From Gemmataceae bacterium (GTDB lineage: Bacteria; Planctomycetota; Planctomycetia; Gemmatales; Gemmataceae), in the NCBI GenBank assembly GCA_019748295.1, contig JAIEPT010000162.1, forward strand, positions 1 through 39,757: a stretch of DNA of 39,757 nt, given 5' to 3'. The notes under the pieces were generated by a model. That model was given only the letters and a program-made list of their open reading frames with translations, ran no database searches and was not told where the DNA came from. Shown in pieces: positions 1-7,361 of this stretch (the stretch's first letter is position 1; each line of letters opens with the position of its first letter). A program made the position numbers and the translations under genes.

Positions 1-215
1 AAGGACAACCAGACCCGAGCTTCGAGGGCGATCAGGGGTGTTTGGAGACGGAACGGTCGGAACGTTTCTCGACGTGAAGCAGGGAGACCTGCCGACGGCA
101 GGACGGCGGACGGAACCAACGACCGCTCCGCCGCGTCGGCCGGAGTCAGAGCGTCCATAGTAGCGAGGAAGCCGGGTAACGCCGGGGGAGCGAAGGGACG
201 CAGGGAGACGGATGC

Positions 216-1601
216 GTGACGAACATGACGCGGGAACCGACACCGTCGGCAGTGCCTTCGAGGGCAGTGCCTTCGAGGGCAACCCCTTCGAAGGCTCAAC
301 AAGACGGAACGATTCGGCATCGATGGTTCTGGGTCGAACCCGCGGCATGGACCGATCGCATGTTGACCGCGCTCGAAGAGGGCGTGAAAGGAAACGTTTG
401 GTCTCGGCTGATCGACAAGGTGTGGTCGGAGCGCAATCTGCACGCGAGCTTCCATAAGGTGGCCGCCAACGGGGGCGCTCCGGGAACGGATCACGTCACG
501 GTCGAGGAGTTCGAGCGTCATCTGCAAGCGAACGTGGCTAAGCTGACGGCGACGCTGCACGAGGGTTCCTACGAACCGCAAGCGATCCGGCGGACGTACA
601 TTCCGAAGCCGGGGAGCAACGAGCAGCGTCCTCTAGGCATTCCCACGGTGCGCGACCGGGTGGTGCAAGGTGCGGTCCGTCATGTGGTCGAACCGATCTT
701 CGAGAAGGAGTTCGCGGCGCACAGCTACGGCTTTCGTCCCGGAAGGGGCTGCAAGGACGCGCTGCGGCGAGCGGACCAGCTTCTGAAGCAAGGCTTCGTT
801 TACGTGGCGGATGCGGACCTCAAGAGCTATTTCGATACGATCCCGCACGACCGGCTGATGGCCCGGCTGCGGGAACGCATCGCGGACGGGCGGGTGCTCG
901 GTCTTATCGAGTCCTATCTGAAGGCCGGCATCATGGACGGTCTGGAGGAATGGGAACCGGAAGCCGGGGCTCCGCAAGGCGCGGTGCTCAGTCCGCTTTT
1001 GAGCAACATCTACCTGAACCCCTTGGACCACCTGATGGCGGCCCAGGGTTGGGAGATGGTGCGCTACGCGGACGACTTCGTGATCCTGTGCCGCAGCCAG
1101 GCCGAGGCGGAAGCGGCATTGACGCAGGTGCGTCAATGGTGCGAAGCCGAGGGACTGCTGCTGCACCCGACCAAGACCAAGATCGTGGACGTGCGGGAGG
1201 AAGGCTTCGACTATCTGGGCTACCGATTCCAAACCACGCGGCAGGGTCGCCTGACGCGTTGGCCGAGGAAGAAGAGCCTGGACAAGCTCAGAGCGTCTCT
1301 TCGCATGAAGACGCGGCGAAACGACGGGCGGTCCTTGCGATGCATCGTGGAGGACGTCAATCGGACGCTGCGAGGCTGGTTCGGCTACTTCAAGCACAGT
1401 TGCCGCGCCACGTTCACGCCCGTGGACAAGTGGATCCGAGGTCGTCTGCGCAGCATTCTGCGTCGGCGCGCGGGTCGTCGCGGTCGCGGTCGCGGTCGCG
1501 GAAGCGATCATCAGCGTTGGCCAAACGCGTACTTTGCCGAACGTGGGTACTCATGCCTGGCTGCTGCCCACGACGCGGCGCGTCAACCCCCTTGGGGGTA
1601 A
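216..1601 (+). CDS. ltrA: Group II intron reverse transcriptase/maturase
   Basis: This intron-encoded protein helps fold and splice the intron RNA and copies it into DNA during mobility. About 461 aa from GTG at 216 (an ATG at 225 is an alternative; purine-rich AGGGAGA lies just upstream). Reverse transcriptase blocks are clear: RRTYIPKPG and RPLGIPTVRDRVVQ, then HSYGFRPGRG, DADLKSYFDTI, GAPQGAVLSPLLSNIYL and the catalytic YADDF near residue 288. The X/maturase domain follows (TLRGWFGYFKH). No HNH endonuclease domain follows, so it is an endonuclease-minus type. Short in-frame repeats (VPSRAVPSRATPSKA) near the N-terminus are unusual and not part of the fold. The C-terminus is arginine-rich (RRGRGRGRG), encoded by repeated CGGTCG-type DNA. 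The reading frame is intact. Confidence 0.95.
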   Translation: MTNMTREPTPSAVPSRAVPSRATPSKAQQDGTIRHRWFWVEPAAWTDRMLTALEEGVKGNVWSRLIDKVWSERNLHASFHKVAANGGAPGTDHVTVEEFERHLQANVAKLTATLHEGSYEPQAIRRTYIPKPGSNEQRPLGIPTVRDRVVQGAVRHVVEPIFEKEFAAHSYGFRPGRGCKDALRRADQLLKQGFVYVADADLKSYFDTIPHDRLMARLRERIADGRVLGLIESYLKAGIMDGLEEWEPEAGAPQGAVLSPLLSNIYLNPLDHLMAAQGWEMVRYADDFVILCRSQAEAEAALTQVRQWCEAEGLLLHPTKTKIVDVREEGFDYLGYRFQTTRQGRLTRWPRKKSLDKLRASLRMKTRRNDGRSLRCIVEDVNRTLRGWFGYFKHSCRATFTPVDKWIRGRLRSILRRRAGRRGRGRGRGSDHQRWPNAYFAERGYSCLAAAHDAARQPPWG

Positions 1602-1615
1602 GACCGTCAACGGGA

Positions 1616-1648
1616 GAGCCGGATGCGGGAAACCCGCCCGTCCGGTTC
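1616..1648 (+). ncRNA. Group II intron domain V (catalytic hairpin)
   Basis: A 33-nt hairpin with basal stem GAGCCGGA/TCCGGTTC and a GC-rich upper stem closed by a GAAA-type loop. It has the typical size, position and sequence of bacterial group II domain V, 14 nt after the maturase stop codon. Confidence 0.9.
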
Positions 1649-1721
1649 GGAGGGAGGGGAGGCCGAACTCAATCGGCCTTCCCTACCCCTATACGGGTAA
1701 CGGGATCCGCCTGTGCGTCAC

Positions 1722-1769
1722 GAGACTTTTGCCGACGCTCTACCAGCCGCCTAACAGCGGCTGCTCGCC
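1722..1769 (+). repeat. Repeat family G, single arm next to the intron
   Basis: A 48-nt arm from GAGACT to CTCGCC, containing the hairpin CAGCCGC-ctaaca-GCGGCTG. The same 48-nt layout recurs at 9765-9812, and its inverse at 9673-9721. Similarity to the 9.7-kb copy starts a little earlier (CTGTG-GTCACGAGACT). Here only the right arm is visible; the left arm, if present, would lie upstream of the intron. Confidence 0.75.
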
Positions 1770-1786
1770 GGCTTCGCCTTCGCTTC

Positions 1787-2890
1787 CTAGTACACGCCGA
1801 CCACGGTCGTCGCGGCGACGCCGCGCCATGGCTTGACGCCGGAGCAGCCGTCCCAGGGATACTTTTCCGACGGCTTCTCGCGAACCGCTTCGTCCCGTTC
1901 GAGGAAGCCGGGGACGAACAGTTCCTTCGTGAGCGTCGTCAGCTTCACGCGGCCATCCGAACCGTATGGCATCACCTTGTTCGGATCGTCGAAATCGACG
2001 ATCTCGACCACGGCCCGCGGTTGCGGCGCGTAGTAGGCGATCTTGTAGTTTTCCGCCGGCTTCGGCTGATCCGACGCGGCCAGGCCCATCAGCGTATTGC
2101 CGTAGGTCGGCGCGATGTAGACGTTGCGGCCGAGGTATTCTTCCATCGCGAAGCGGATCCACTGCGAGGTCATCTCGGTGCCGCCGCAGAAGATGCCGGT
2201 GATGCCGACCTTCTCGAAGGTCTTGCCTTCCTTCTCCAACCGGCCCGCGAGGGCATCGAGCAGCTTCGGCGTCATGAACGAGCACTTGATGTCGTGCCCG
2301 GCGGACAGAATCGTCATCACCTGGTCGATGACGTGTTCCTGATACGCCTTGAGGTGTTCCATCCACCCCTTCTTGATGACCTTCACGACCCAGCGCGGAT
2401 CAAGATCGACGCAGAAGCAGATGCCGCCGCGATGCTGGCAGAGATGCTCGACGGCCAGACGCAGCCGGCGCGGGCCGCTGGGGCCAAGCATCAGCCAGTT
2501 GGCGCCTTTGGGGAAGTACTTCTCGGGCAGCGTTTCGCTGAATTGCTCGTAGTCGATGCGGAAGTCGTCCACGACCACTCGGCTCTTCGGAATGCCGGTG
2601 GTGCCGCCCGTTTCGAAGACGTAGGTCGGCTTGCTCCACAACGCCTTCGGCTGCCATCGGCGAACCGGGCCGCCGCGAAGCCAATCATCAACGAAGAGCG
2701 GGAATTTGCGAAGGTCCTCGAAAGTCTTCACCTCCTTGCGCGGATCGAAATCGAGCTTGATGAGCGGATTCTTCCCCGCCGCCGCATCGACCCAAAAGGG
2801 AGCGCCGGTTTCGGGATTGAAGTGCCACTCGACGATCTCGCGCACATGCGCGTCGAGCTTTTCCTTGGCTTGAGCAGGTGTCATGGTCAT
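1787..2890 (-). CDS. AMP-binding (ANL superfamily) protein, PaaK-like, short
   Basis: About 367 aa, related to phenylacetate-CoA ligase-type adenylate-forming enzymes, which activate a carboxylate as an acyl-AMP. The diagnostic phosphate loop is present (FETGGTTGIPKSRVV, near residue 92). A later segment (GIFCGGTEMTS, then APTYGNTLMG) matches the A4/A5 region. The protein stops soon after VPGFLERDE and lacks the usual C-terminal lid domain with its catalytic lysine, so CoA transfer may need a partner or not occur. I chose ATG at 2890 (MTMTPAQ) because it overlaps the TGA of the upstream gene as ATGA; the frame is open up to 2923. It is the last gene of the block, and repeat family G lies just beyond its stop. 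Substrate unknown. Confidence 0.82.
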   Translation of the reverse strand: MTMTPAQAKEKLDAHVREIVEWHFNPETGAPFWVDAAAGKNPLIKLDFDPRKEVKTFEDLRKFPLFVDDWLRGGPVRRWQPKALWSKPTYVFETGGTTGIPKSRVVVDDFRIDYEQFSETLPEKYFPKGANWLMLGPSGPRRLRLAVEHLCQHRGGICFCVDLDPRWVVKVIKKGWMEHLKAYQEHVIDQVMTILSAGHDIKCSFMTPKLLDALAGRLEKEGKTFEKVGITGIFCGGTEMTSQWIRFAMEEYLGRNVYIAPTYGNTLMGLAASDQPKPAENYKIAYYAPQPRAVVEIVDFDDPNKVMPYGSDGRVKLTTLTKELFVPGFLERDEAVREKPSEKYPWDGCSGVKPWRGVAATTVVGVY

Positions 2891-3687
2891 TGGGGTAACG
2901 CTTCTCCGAAAAGGATCTGCCAATTTCTCTCCGCCAATTCCTTAAGGCGAGGAGCGGCCAAAAATCCGCCTGAATTCTCTTTCAGGCGGCGCTCGATCGT
3001 TTCCTTCGTCAACTGGGGCACAAGTTGCCGTAAATCGTCGAGGTCTTTCTCTCTTGAGCTAAACAGCTTGCTCATGAAGATATCGTAGACATCCAGCAGA
3101 TAAACGCTAAGTCGGCCGAACGGCTCCATCCCGTGAACCCGTTCTTTCCAACCGCTTGGGAAATAGTGCTGCTGGACGTGCCCCAGCTTCAGCGAATACC
3201 GATCCTCAAGGCGATGGAGCCAATCGTGGCGAGATCGGATCTCCTCGGGCACCTCATCGATGCAGTCGATGTCCGTCGTGGCTCGAGCGATGTATTCCGG
3301 CAGAATCAACGCCACGGATCCGGCAACGAACATCTCCGTACGCCGCGGAATCGTCAGTCCTATTTCGCGAAGCATCTGGCGAATCGTTTCGGGCGTCGTC
3401 GTTTGCATCAGTTGCTTCCCCAGAAACGGAAAACCAACCCGCCCCAATTCTTCCTCGCAGATTCGCTGAATGTCGTCACGCGTTGCCGACGACATCAGCC
3501 ATTCATTCAGATATTGTGGCCCTAACCTCGCCCGGAGCGCGTTGATCGAATCGCGAATCAAAAGCCGACTGCGGAAATCCAAATCATTCCGACGAATCTG
3601 ATCCTCGATGGCCGCAAGCAGATCCATAGGTTCGATAGCAGGTTGGCCCTGCACCAATGCCCACAGATCGCGCCCCTGGGAGACCAT
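2887..3687 (-). CDS. DUF6036-like nucleotidyltransferase-fold protein
   Basis: 266 aa. The middle contains a minimal nucleotidyltransferase signature: GSVALIL near residue 122, then TTDIDCID, then a helical region with DIFMSKLFSSREKDLDDL typical of AbiEii/DUF6036-like proteins. Such proteins are found as toxins or as uncharacterised enzymes; the reaction here cannot be assigned. The N-terminal ~110 residues are helical and lack a recognised domain. No signal peptide is visible, so it should be cytoplasmic, unlike the propeller protein encoded immediately upstream. Its ATG overlaps the TAA of that gene by one base (TAATG), and its TGA overlaps the next ATG (ATGA), so all three are likely translationally coupled. 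Confidence 0.78.
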   Translation of the reverse strand: MVSQGRDLWALVQGQPAIEPMDLLAAIEDQIRRNDLDFRSRLLIRDSINALRARLGPQYLNEWLMSSATRDDIQRICEEELGRVGFPFLGKQLMQTTTPETIRQMLREIGLTIPRRTEMFVAGSVALILPEYIARATTDIDCIDEVPEEIRSRHDWLHRLEDRYSLKLGHVQQHYFPSGWKERVHGMEPFGRLSVYLLDVYDIFMSKLFSSREKDLDDLRQLVPQLTKETIERRLKENSGGFLAAPRLKELAERNWQILFGEALPQ

Positions 3688-5285
3688 TATTTCTTCTCCC
3701 GGATCGCGAACAGCTTCGATCGCGTCGTCAGATAGAGCGTGCCGTTCACCGCCACCGGCGTCGAGTCGACGGCTTCGCCCATCTCGTTCCCCGCGAGTTG
3801 CTTCTTTTCCTTACCCGCGGCAAAGACGCTGATTTCGCCGTCCTCGTTGCCGATCATCACCTTGCCATCGACATAGTAGGCCGAACCCCAAACGCCCGAT
3901 TTCAGATCGTGCACCCAATAGCGCTGGCCCGTCTTCGCATCGAGGCAGTGCAGGTAGCCCCCCTCTTCGCTGATGTAGACAAGCCCGTCATGCACTGCCG
4001 CGGTGCTGATGGTTCGGCCGAAATAGACCTGCCGCTGCCCCGCCTTCGGCTTCGGTTCGATCATGCCGCCGAACGCCCATACGAGGGCGGAGTCCTTGTT
4101 CTTCGGATCCTTGGCGTCGTAACTCTTGGGCGACACGTCGCCGGTCTTGTCCGCATCGATGCAGAAGACGTAGCTGAACTTGGTCCCCTTCGGATGCTCC
4201 GGATAAACACCGAGGCCGATGTAGACTTTGCCGTCGTGGAAGACCGGGGTGGCGATGAAGTAGTTCTGGGCCGGGGCATCGTCCCCGCCGTCTTTGGGGC
4301 GATCGGGGAGGCAGTCGAATTTCCAGATCAGTTTGCCGGTCGTCGGTTCCAACGCATAGAGCACCGAATCGCCGCCTGGAAAAATGACCTGCTGCTTGCC
4401 GCCGACGACCGCGAGCGTCGGGTTGGACCACTGCCCTTCCAGAATCGCCTCGCCGGGCAACGCGCTCTGCCAGGCGATCTTGCCGGTGTTCTTCTCCAGG
4501 GCCAGGAAGCTCGGCGCCTTCGGGTTAAGCACTTTCCCCTTCTGCTCGTCGATGCCGTTGCCGGTAATCACCATCACCAGATCGCCGACGACCAAGGGGG
4601 AACAGTTCGATAGGTGATACGGTATCACGCCGAGTTGCTTGTGCATGTTCAGCTTCCACTCGACTTTGCCGTCCGTGGCGGCACACACGACTTCCGATCC
4701 GGAAGTGACGTACCAGAGCTTCTTTCCTTCGACGACCGGCGTGGAACAAAGGCCGACGGGGATCGCTTCCTTGAAGACTTCGTCCGTCGGGATGTCGTGG
4801 GCGATCTGCCAGAGGAATTTGCCGTCCTCCGCGGCGAACGCCATCAGCACCGCCTTGGGTCCAGTGACCTTCGGATCGCGTGGGCTGGTGTTGTTGGTGC
4901 CGACGAAGACTTTGCCGTCGGCGATCACCGGCCCCGCGTAAGCCTTGCTGCCGAGTTGAGCGGACCAGAGCAGGTTCTTCTCTTTCCCCTCTTCCACGCT
5001 CCACGCGGCCGGGATGTTCTTCTCGGTCGCGTTCGCCATGTTGCGGAACGGCGTGTTGCCGAACATCGGCGTATCGGGCAGCTTGACGTCGTCTTCCGCC
5101 GCGACGAACTGCAAGTCGCCGCGAGCGGGCGCCTGGCAGCAACACGACTCTTTCGTGACGACCGGCTTGGCCTCGCAAGAACTGCCGCACGGTTGCCGCA
5201 TCAGGGAATACGCGACGCCGGCGCCGCTGACGGCGGCGATCAGCAACGCGGAGACGAGCAAGTTGATCCGGGAGGTCATTCTCAA
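3687..5285 (-). CDS. PQQ-like beta-propeller protein, membrane-anchored, Cys-rich stalk
   Basis: 532 aa. One hydrophobic N-terminal segment (residues ~8-28) is followed by a cysteine-rich stalk (C33, C37 and the triplet C48-C50) and then a PQQ/pyrrolo-quinoline-type propeller. The blades show repeated units such as ATGKLIWKFD, DGKVYIGLGV and KTGQRYWVHDL. It shares long stretches with the next gene upstream (GSKAYxGPVIADGKVFVGTN; FGRTISTxAxHxGL), so the two are tandem paralogues. No quinoprotein dehydrogenase active-site set was recognised; most such planctomycete proteins are thought to be non-catalytic scaffolds or surface proteins. The stalk cysteines could bind metal or form disulfides (inference). 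Its stop overlaps the next gene's start by one base. Confidence 0.9.
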   Translation of the reverse strand: MRMTSRINLLVSALLIAAVSGAGVAYSLMRQPCGSSCEAKPVVTKESCCCQAPARGDLQFVAAEDDVKLPDTPMFGNTPFRNMANATEKNIPAAWSVEEGKEKNLLWSAQLGSKAYAGPVIADGKVFVGTNNTSPRDPKVTGPKAVLMAFAAEDGKFLWQIAHDIPTDEVFKEAIPVGLCSTPVVEGKKLWYVTSGSEVVCAATDGKVEWKLNMHKQLGVIPYHLSNCSPLVVGDLVMVITGNGIDEQKGKVLNPKAPSFLALEKNTGKIAWQSALPGEAILEGQWSNPTLAVVGGKQQVIFPGGDSVLYALEPTTGKLIWKFDCLPDRPKDGGDDAPAQNYFIATPVFHDGKVYIGLGVYPEHPKGTKFSYVFCIDADKTGDVSPKSYDAKDPKNKDSALVWAFGGMIEPKPKAGQRQVYFGRTISTAAVHDGLVYISEEGGYLHCLDAKTGQRYWVHDLKSGVWGSAYYVDGKVMIGNEDGEISVFAAGKEKKQLAGNEMGEAVDSTPVAVNGTLYLTTRSKLFAIREKK

Positions 5286-5321
5286 TCCTTTATGGAAGCC
5301 CTGTTTTGCGTTTTCGTGGGA

Positions 5322-5394
5322 ACAAGTTTATCTAACTTGTTCGAAGTATTGCATTCCTGAGGAATTACCTATCCGACACGTTAGATAAACTTGT
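5322..5394. repeat. 15-bp inverted repeat upstream of propeller gene
   Basis: ACAAGTTTATCTAAC (5322-5336) is perfectly inverted at 5380-5394, 43 bp apart. It is AT-rich inside a GC-rich region and lies 37 bp upstream of the start of the minus-strand propeller gene, so it could be a regulatory site or a large hairpin in the leader. Confidence 0.6.
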
Positions 5395-5439
5395 CGCCAC
5401 GGATGGCGAGTTGCGGACTGACATTGCATCGCCGCTGAC

Positions 5440-5526
5440 CTCACGCGGAGCGTGAGGACCACTCTGAGCGTCAGCACCGGTCAGCCCCTCACCCCCAGCC
5501 CCTCTCCCCAAGGGGGAGAGGGGAGC
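5440..5526. repeat. Small hairpin and single half-copy of repeat family A
   Basis: CCTCACGC-gga-GCGTGAGG forms an 8-bp hairpin near 5440-5458. A lone half of family A follows at 5482-5526 (CCCCTCTCCCC-aa-GGGGGAGAGGGG). Both lie in the gap between two tandem propeller genes, ten bases before the upstream gene's stop. Confidence 0.75.
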
Positions 5527-5535
5527 CGGAGGCCG

Positions 5536-7170
5536 CTACTTCTTTTCTTCGATGGCGCGAAGCTTGTTTTCGGTCATCACGAACAGGGCGCCGTTCGCCG
5601 CGACGGGGGTCGCGCGAACGCGCGATTCCATGTCGTTTTCCGAAATCAGCTTCTTTGCCTTCCCATGCTCGAAGACATAGAGAATGTTGTCGTCGTTGCC
5701 GAAGTACACCTTCCCGTCCACGAAGTAAGGCGAACTCCACGTCATGCCGCCGGTTTCATGCGACCAATGGAGCTTGCCGGTGTCGGCATCGAGGCAGAAC
5801 AGCGTGCCGCCCAAATCCGCCGCGTAGCAGAGTCCCTCGTGCAACGCACATGTCGACATGGTTCGGCCGAAATAGTAATTGCGGCCTAGCTTCTTCCGCT
5901 CGGCTGGATCGGTGATCGACTCGCCATAGTGCCACACCAGCGCGGAGTCAGGGTTCTTCTTCGTTTCCGGCCCGCTCGCGCCCCACTTTTCCACGATCTC
6001 AGGCGACACGTCGCCGCGCTTCGTCATGTCGATGCACCAGAGATGGCCCACGCCCGTTTCATGCTCGGGATCCTGCCCGACCGCGATATAGACGCGGTTC
6101 TTGTGGATCACGGGAGTCGCGATGAAGTCGTTGCGGGTCCCCTTGCCGGACAATTCATAGACCGACGTCTTCGGATTGCAGTCGAATTTCCAGAGCAGCT
6201 TGTTGGACGCCGGATCATAAGAGTAAATCCAGCCGTTGCCGCCTGGGAACACGACCTGTGCCTGCCCGTCCACGACGCCGTAAGCCGGGTTCGACCATTG
6301 ACCGTGCTGGATCAACTCGCCGCGATTGACGAGCCGTTTGATGTACGCTTCGTCGTCGCCCCCCTTGGGGATTTCGGTGAGGCGAATGGTCGGATCGTTG
6401 TCGCCCCAAAGCACCTTGCCCGTCTTCTTCTCGACGCGGATGAAGCTCGGAGCCTTCGGCGCCGGCACATTGATATGGCCTTCATCCACGCCATTGGACG
6501 TGATGATGAAGAGATCGTCGCCGACGACCAACGGCGAGCAGACCGAGAGGTTGTGCGGGAAGACGCCCAACGTCTTGATCATGTCGAGCTTCCACTGGAT
6601 CGACCCATCCTTCGTGGCCGCGCAAATGACTTCGCAGCGATTGCTGACGAAGTAAAGTTTGTCCCCTTCGATGTAGGGAGTGGAGCAAATGCCCTCGAGC
6701 GGCCAATCGACCACGCGGCCCGCGGCGAGCTTGGGGAACGTGAGCTGCCAAAGGAACTTGCCGGTCGCTTCCTCGAAGCACATGAGCACGCCGAGGTCGA
6801 TCGGACGCTTGGTGGTGGGGTCCACATCCTTCGGATCGCGCGGCTTCTGATTATTGGTGCCGACGAACACCTTGCCGTCAGCGATCACCGGCCCGCCGTA
6901 CGCCTTGGAGCCGAGATCGACTTCCCAGCGAATGTTGGTCTTCTTGGCCAAGTCCCATTCGGCGGGCAGGCCCTTGACGACGGTATTGACCATGTTGCGC
7001 GACGGCGTGCCGCCGTACATGATCCAGTCAGCCGCACGCGCGGCCGCGGCGGGCTGAGCGGCGACGACATTGCTCGGCTTGCCGTCGCGCGGCAAAAACG
7101 CGACAACGCCGGCGAACACGCCGACGACGCACACGCCGGCGACCCAGCGTTGAGGACGGGATGAGGCCAT
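5536..7170 (-). CDS. PQQ-like beta-propeller protein, secreted or membrane-anchored
   Basis: 544 aa, with an N-terminal hydrophobic segment (residues ~10-26, VAGVCVVGVFAGVVAF) and then a full propeller. Repeat units include ATGKFLWQL, DGKVFVGTN, KTGKVLWGD, ASNKLLWKFD, DTGKLHWSHE and DGKVYFGNDD. The domain opens with WIMYGGTPSRNMVN, the counterpart of MFGNTPFRNMAN in the downstream paralogue, showing recent tandem duplication. This copy lacks the cysteine-rich stalk. The gene is followed by 250 bp of repeats and then the paralogue. An extracytoplasmic location is inferred from the N-terminus. No catalytic assignment is possible; beta-propellers of this kind serve as binding or assembly platforms (BamB-like) or quinoprotein relatives. 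Confidence 0.9.
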   Translation of the reverse strand: MASSRPQRWVAGVCVVGVFAGVVAFLPRDGKPSNVVAAQPAAAARAADWIMYGGTPSRNMVNTVVKGLPAEWDLAKKTNIRWEVDLGSKAYGGPVIADGKVFVGTNNQKPRDPKDVDPTTKRPIDLGVLMCFEEATGKFLWQLTFPKLAAGRVVDWPLEGICSTPYIEGDKLYFVSNRCEVICAATKDGSIQWKLDMIKTLGVFPHNLSVCSPLVVGDDLFIITSNGVDEGHINVPAPKAPSFIRVEKKTGKVLWGDNDPTIRLTEIPKGGDDEAYIKRLVNRGELIQHGQWSNPAYGVVDGQAQVVFPGGNGWIYSYDPASNKLLWKFDCNPKTSVYELSGKGTRNDFIATPVIHKNRVYIAVGQDPEHETGVGHLWCIDMTKRGDVSPEIVEKWGASGPETKKNPDSALVWHYGESITDPAERKKLGRNYYFGRTMSTCALHEGLCYAADLGGTLFCLDADTGKLHWSHETGGMTWSSPYFVDGKVYFGNDDNILYVFEHGKAKKLISENDMESRVRATPVAANGALFVMTENKLRAIEEKK

Positions 7171-7265
7171 GAATTTCTCCAGTCAGAGGCGAGGGGGCCG
7201 GCCCCTCGGGGTAATTTTTGATGTTTCCGACTTCGTTTCGGTCAACTTCATCTAGCTTTGGTTCG

Positions 7266-7343
7266 CCGCGACGCGCAGCGGAGCGCGGGCAGCGAACCCA
7301 ATCATCGCGCGGCAAGCAGTCCGCGCTCCGCTGCGCGTCGCGG
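7266..7343. repeat. Repeat family B, inverted pair
   Basis: A perfect 23-bp inverted repeat: arms 7266-7288 and 7321-7343, built on CCGCGACGCGCAGCGGAGCG, with a 32-bp spacer. The same arms occur at 11297-11374 and 21208-21285. It ends 18 bp beyond the stop of the 7362-9647 gene and may act as a transcript end or stabiliser. Confidence 0.85.
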
Positions 7344-7361
7344 CTAACCCGCCACGCGTTA

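Larger units (their letters stand above)
1..1692 (+). mobile_element. Group II intron, 5' end outside window
   Basis: The intron RNA carries the maturase gene at 216-1601. Positions 1-215 are structured non-coding RNA of the 5' domains, including the purine-rich stretch before the ORF. The 3' end is well defined. Domain V is at 1616-1648, with an 8-bp basal helix (GAGCCGGA with TCCGGTTC) and a GAAA-type tip. Domain VI follows at 1649-1692, with helix GGCCGA/TCGGCC and a bulged adenosine at 1685, seven nucleotides before the predicted 3' splice site after 1692, which ends in AT as AY-ending introns do. The 5' splice site is not in the window. I infer a full, probably mobile intron; the structural class was not assigned. 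Confidence 0.93.

Noticed and set aside
1441..1503. Simple repeat array or CRISPR-like pattern at the maturase C-terminus
   Set aside because: Only short CGGTCG-type repeats encoding Arg/Gly; no spacer structure. No CRISPR array anywhere in the window.
950..3088. 712-codon plus-strand frame across the intron end and the ANL gene
   Set aside because: It runs through intron domains V/VI and antisense to two well-supported genes; its residues match no protein and result from high GC.
3657..4613. 318-codon frame antisense to a propeller gene
   Set aside because: Shadow of the minus-strand gene, with no ribosome site and arginine/valine-rich composition.
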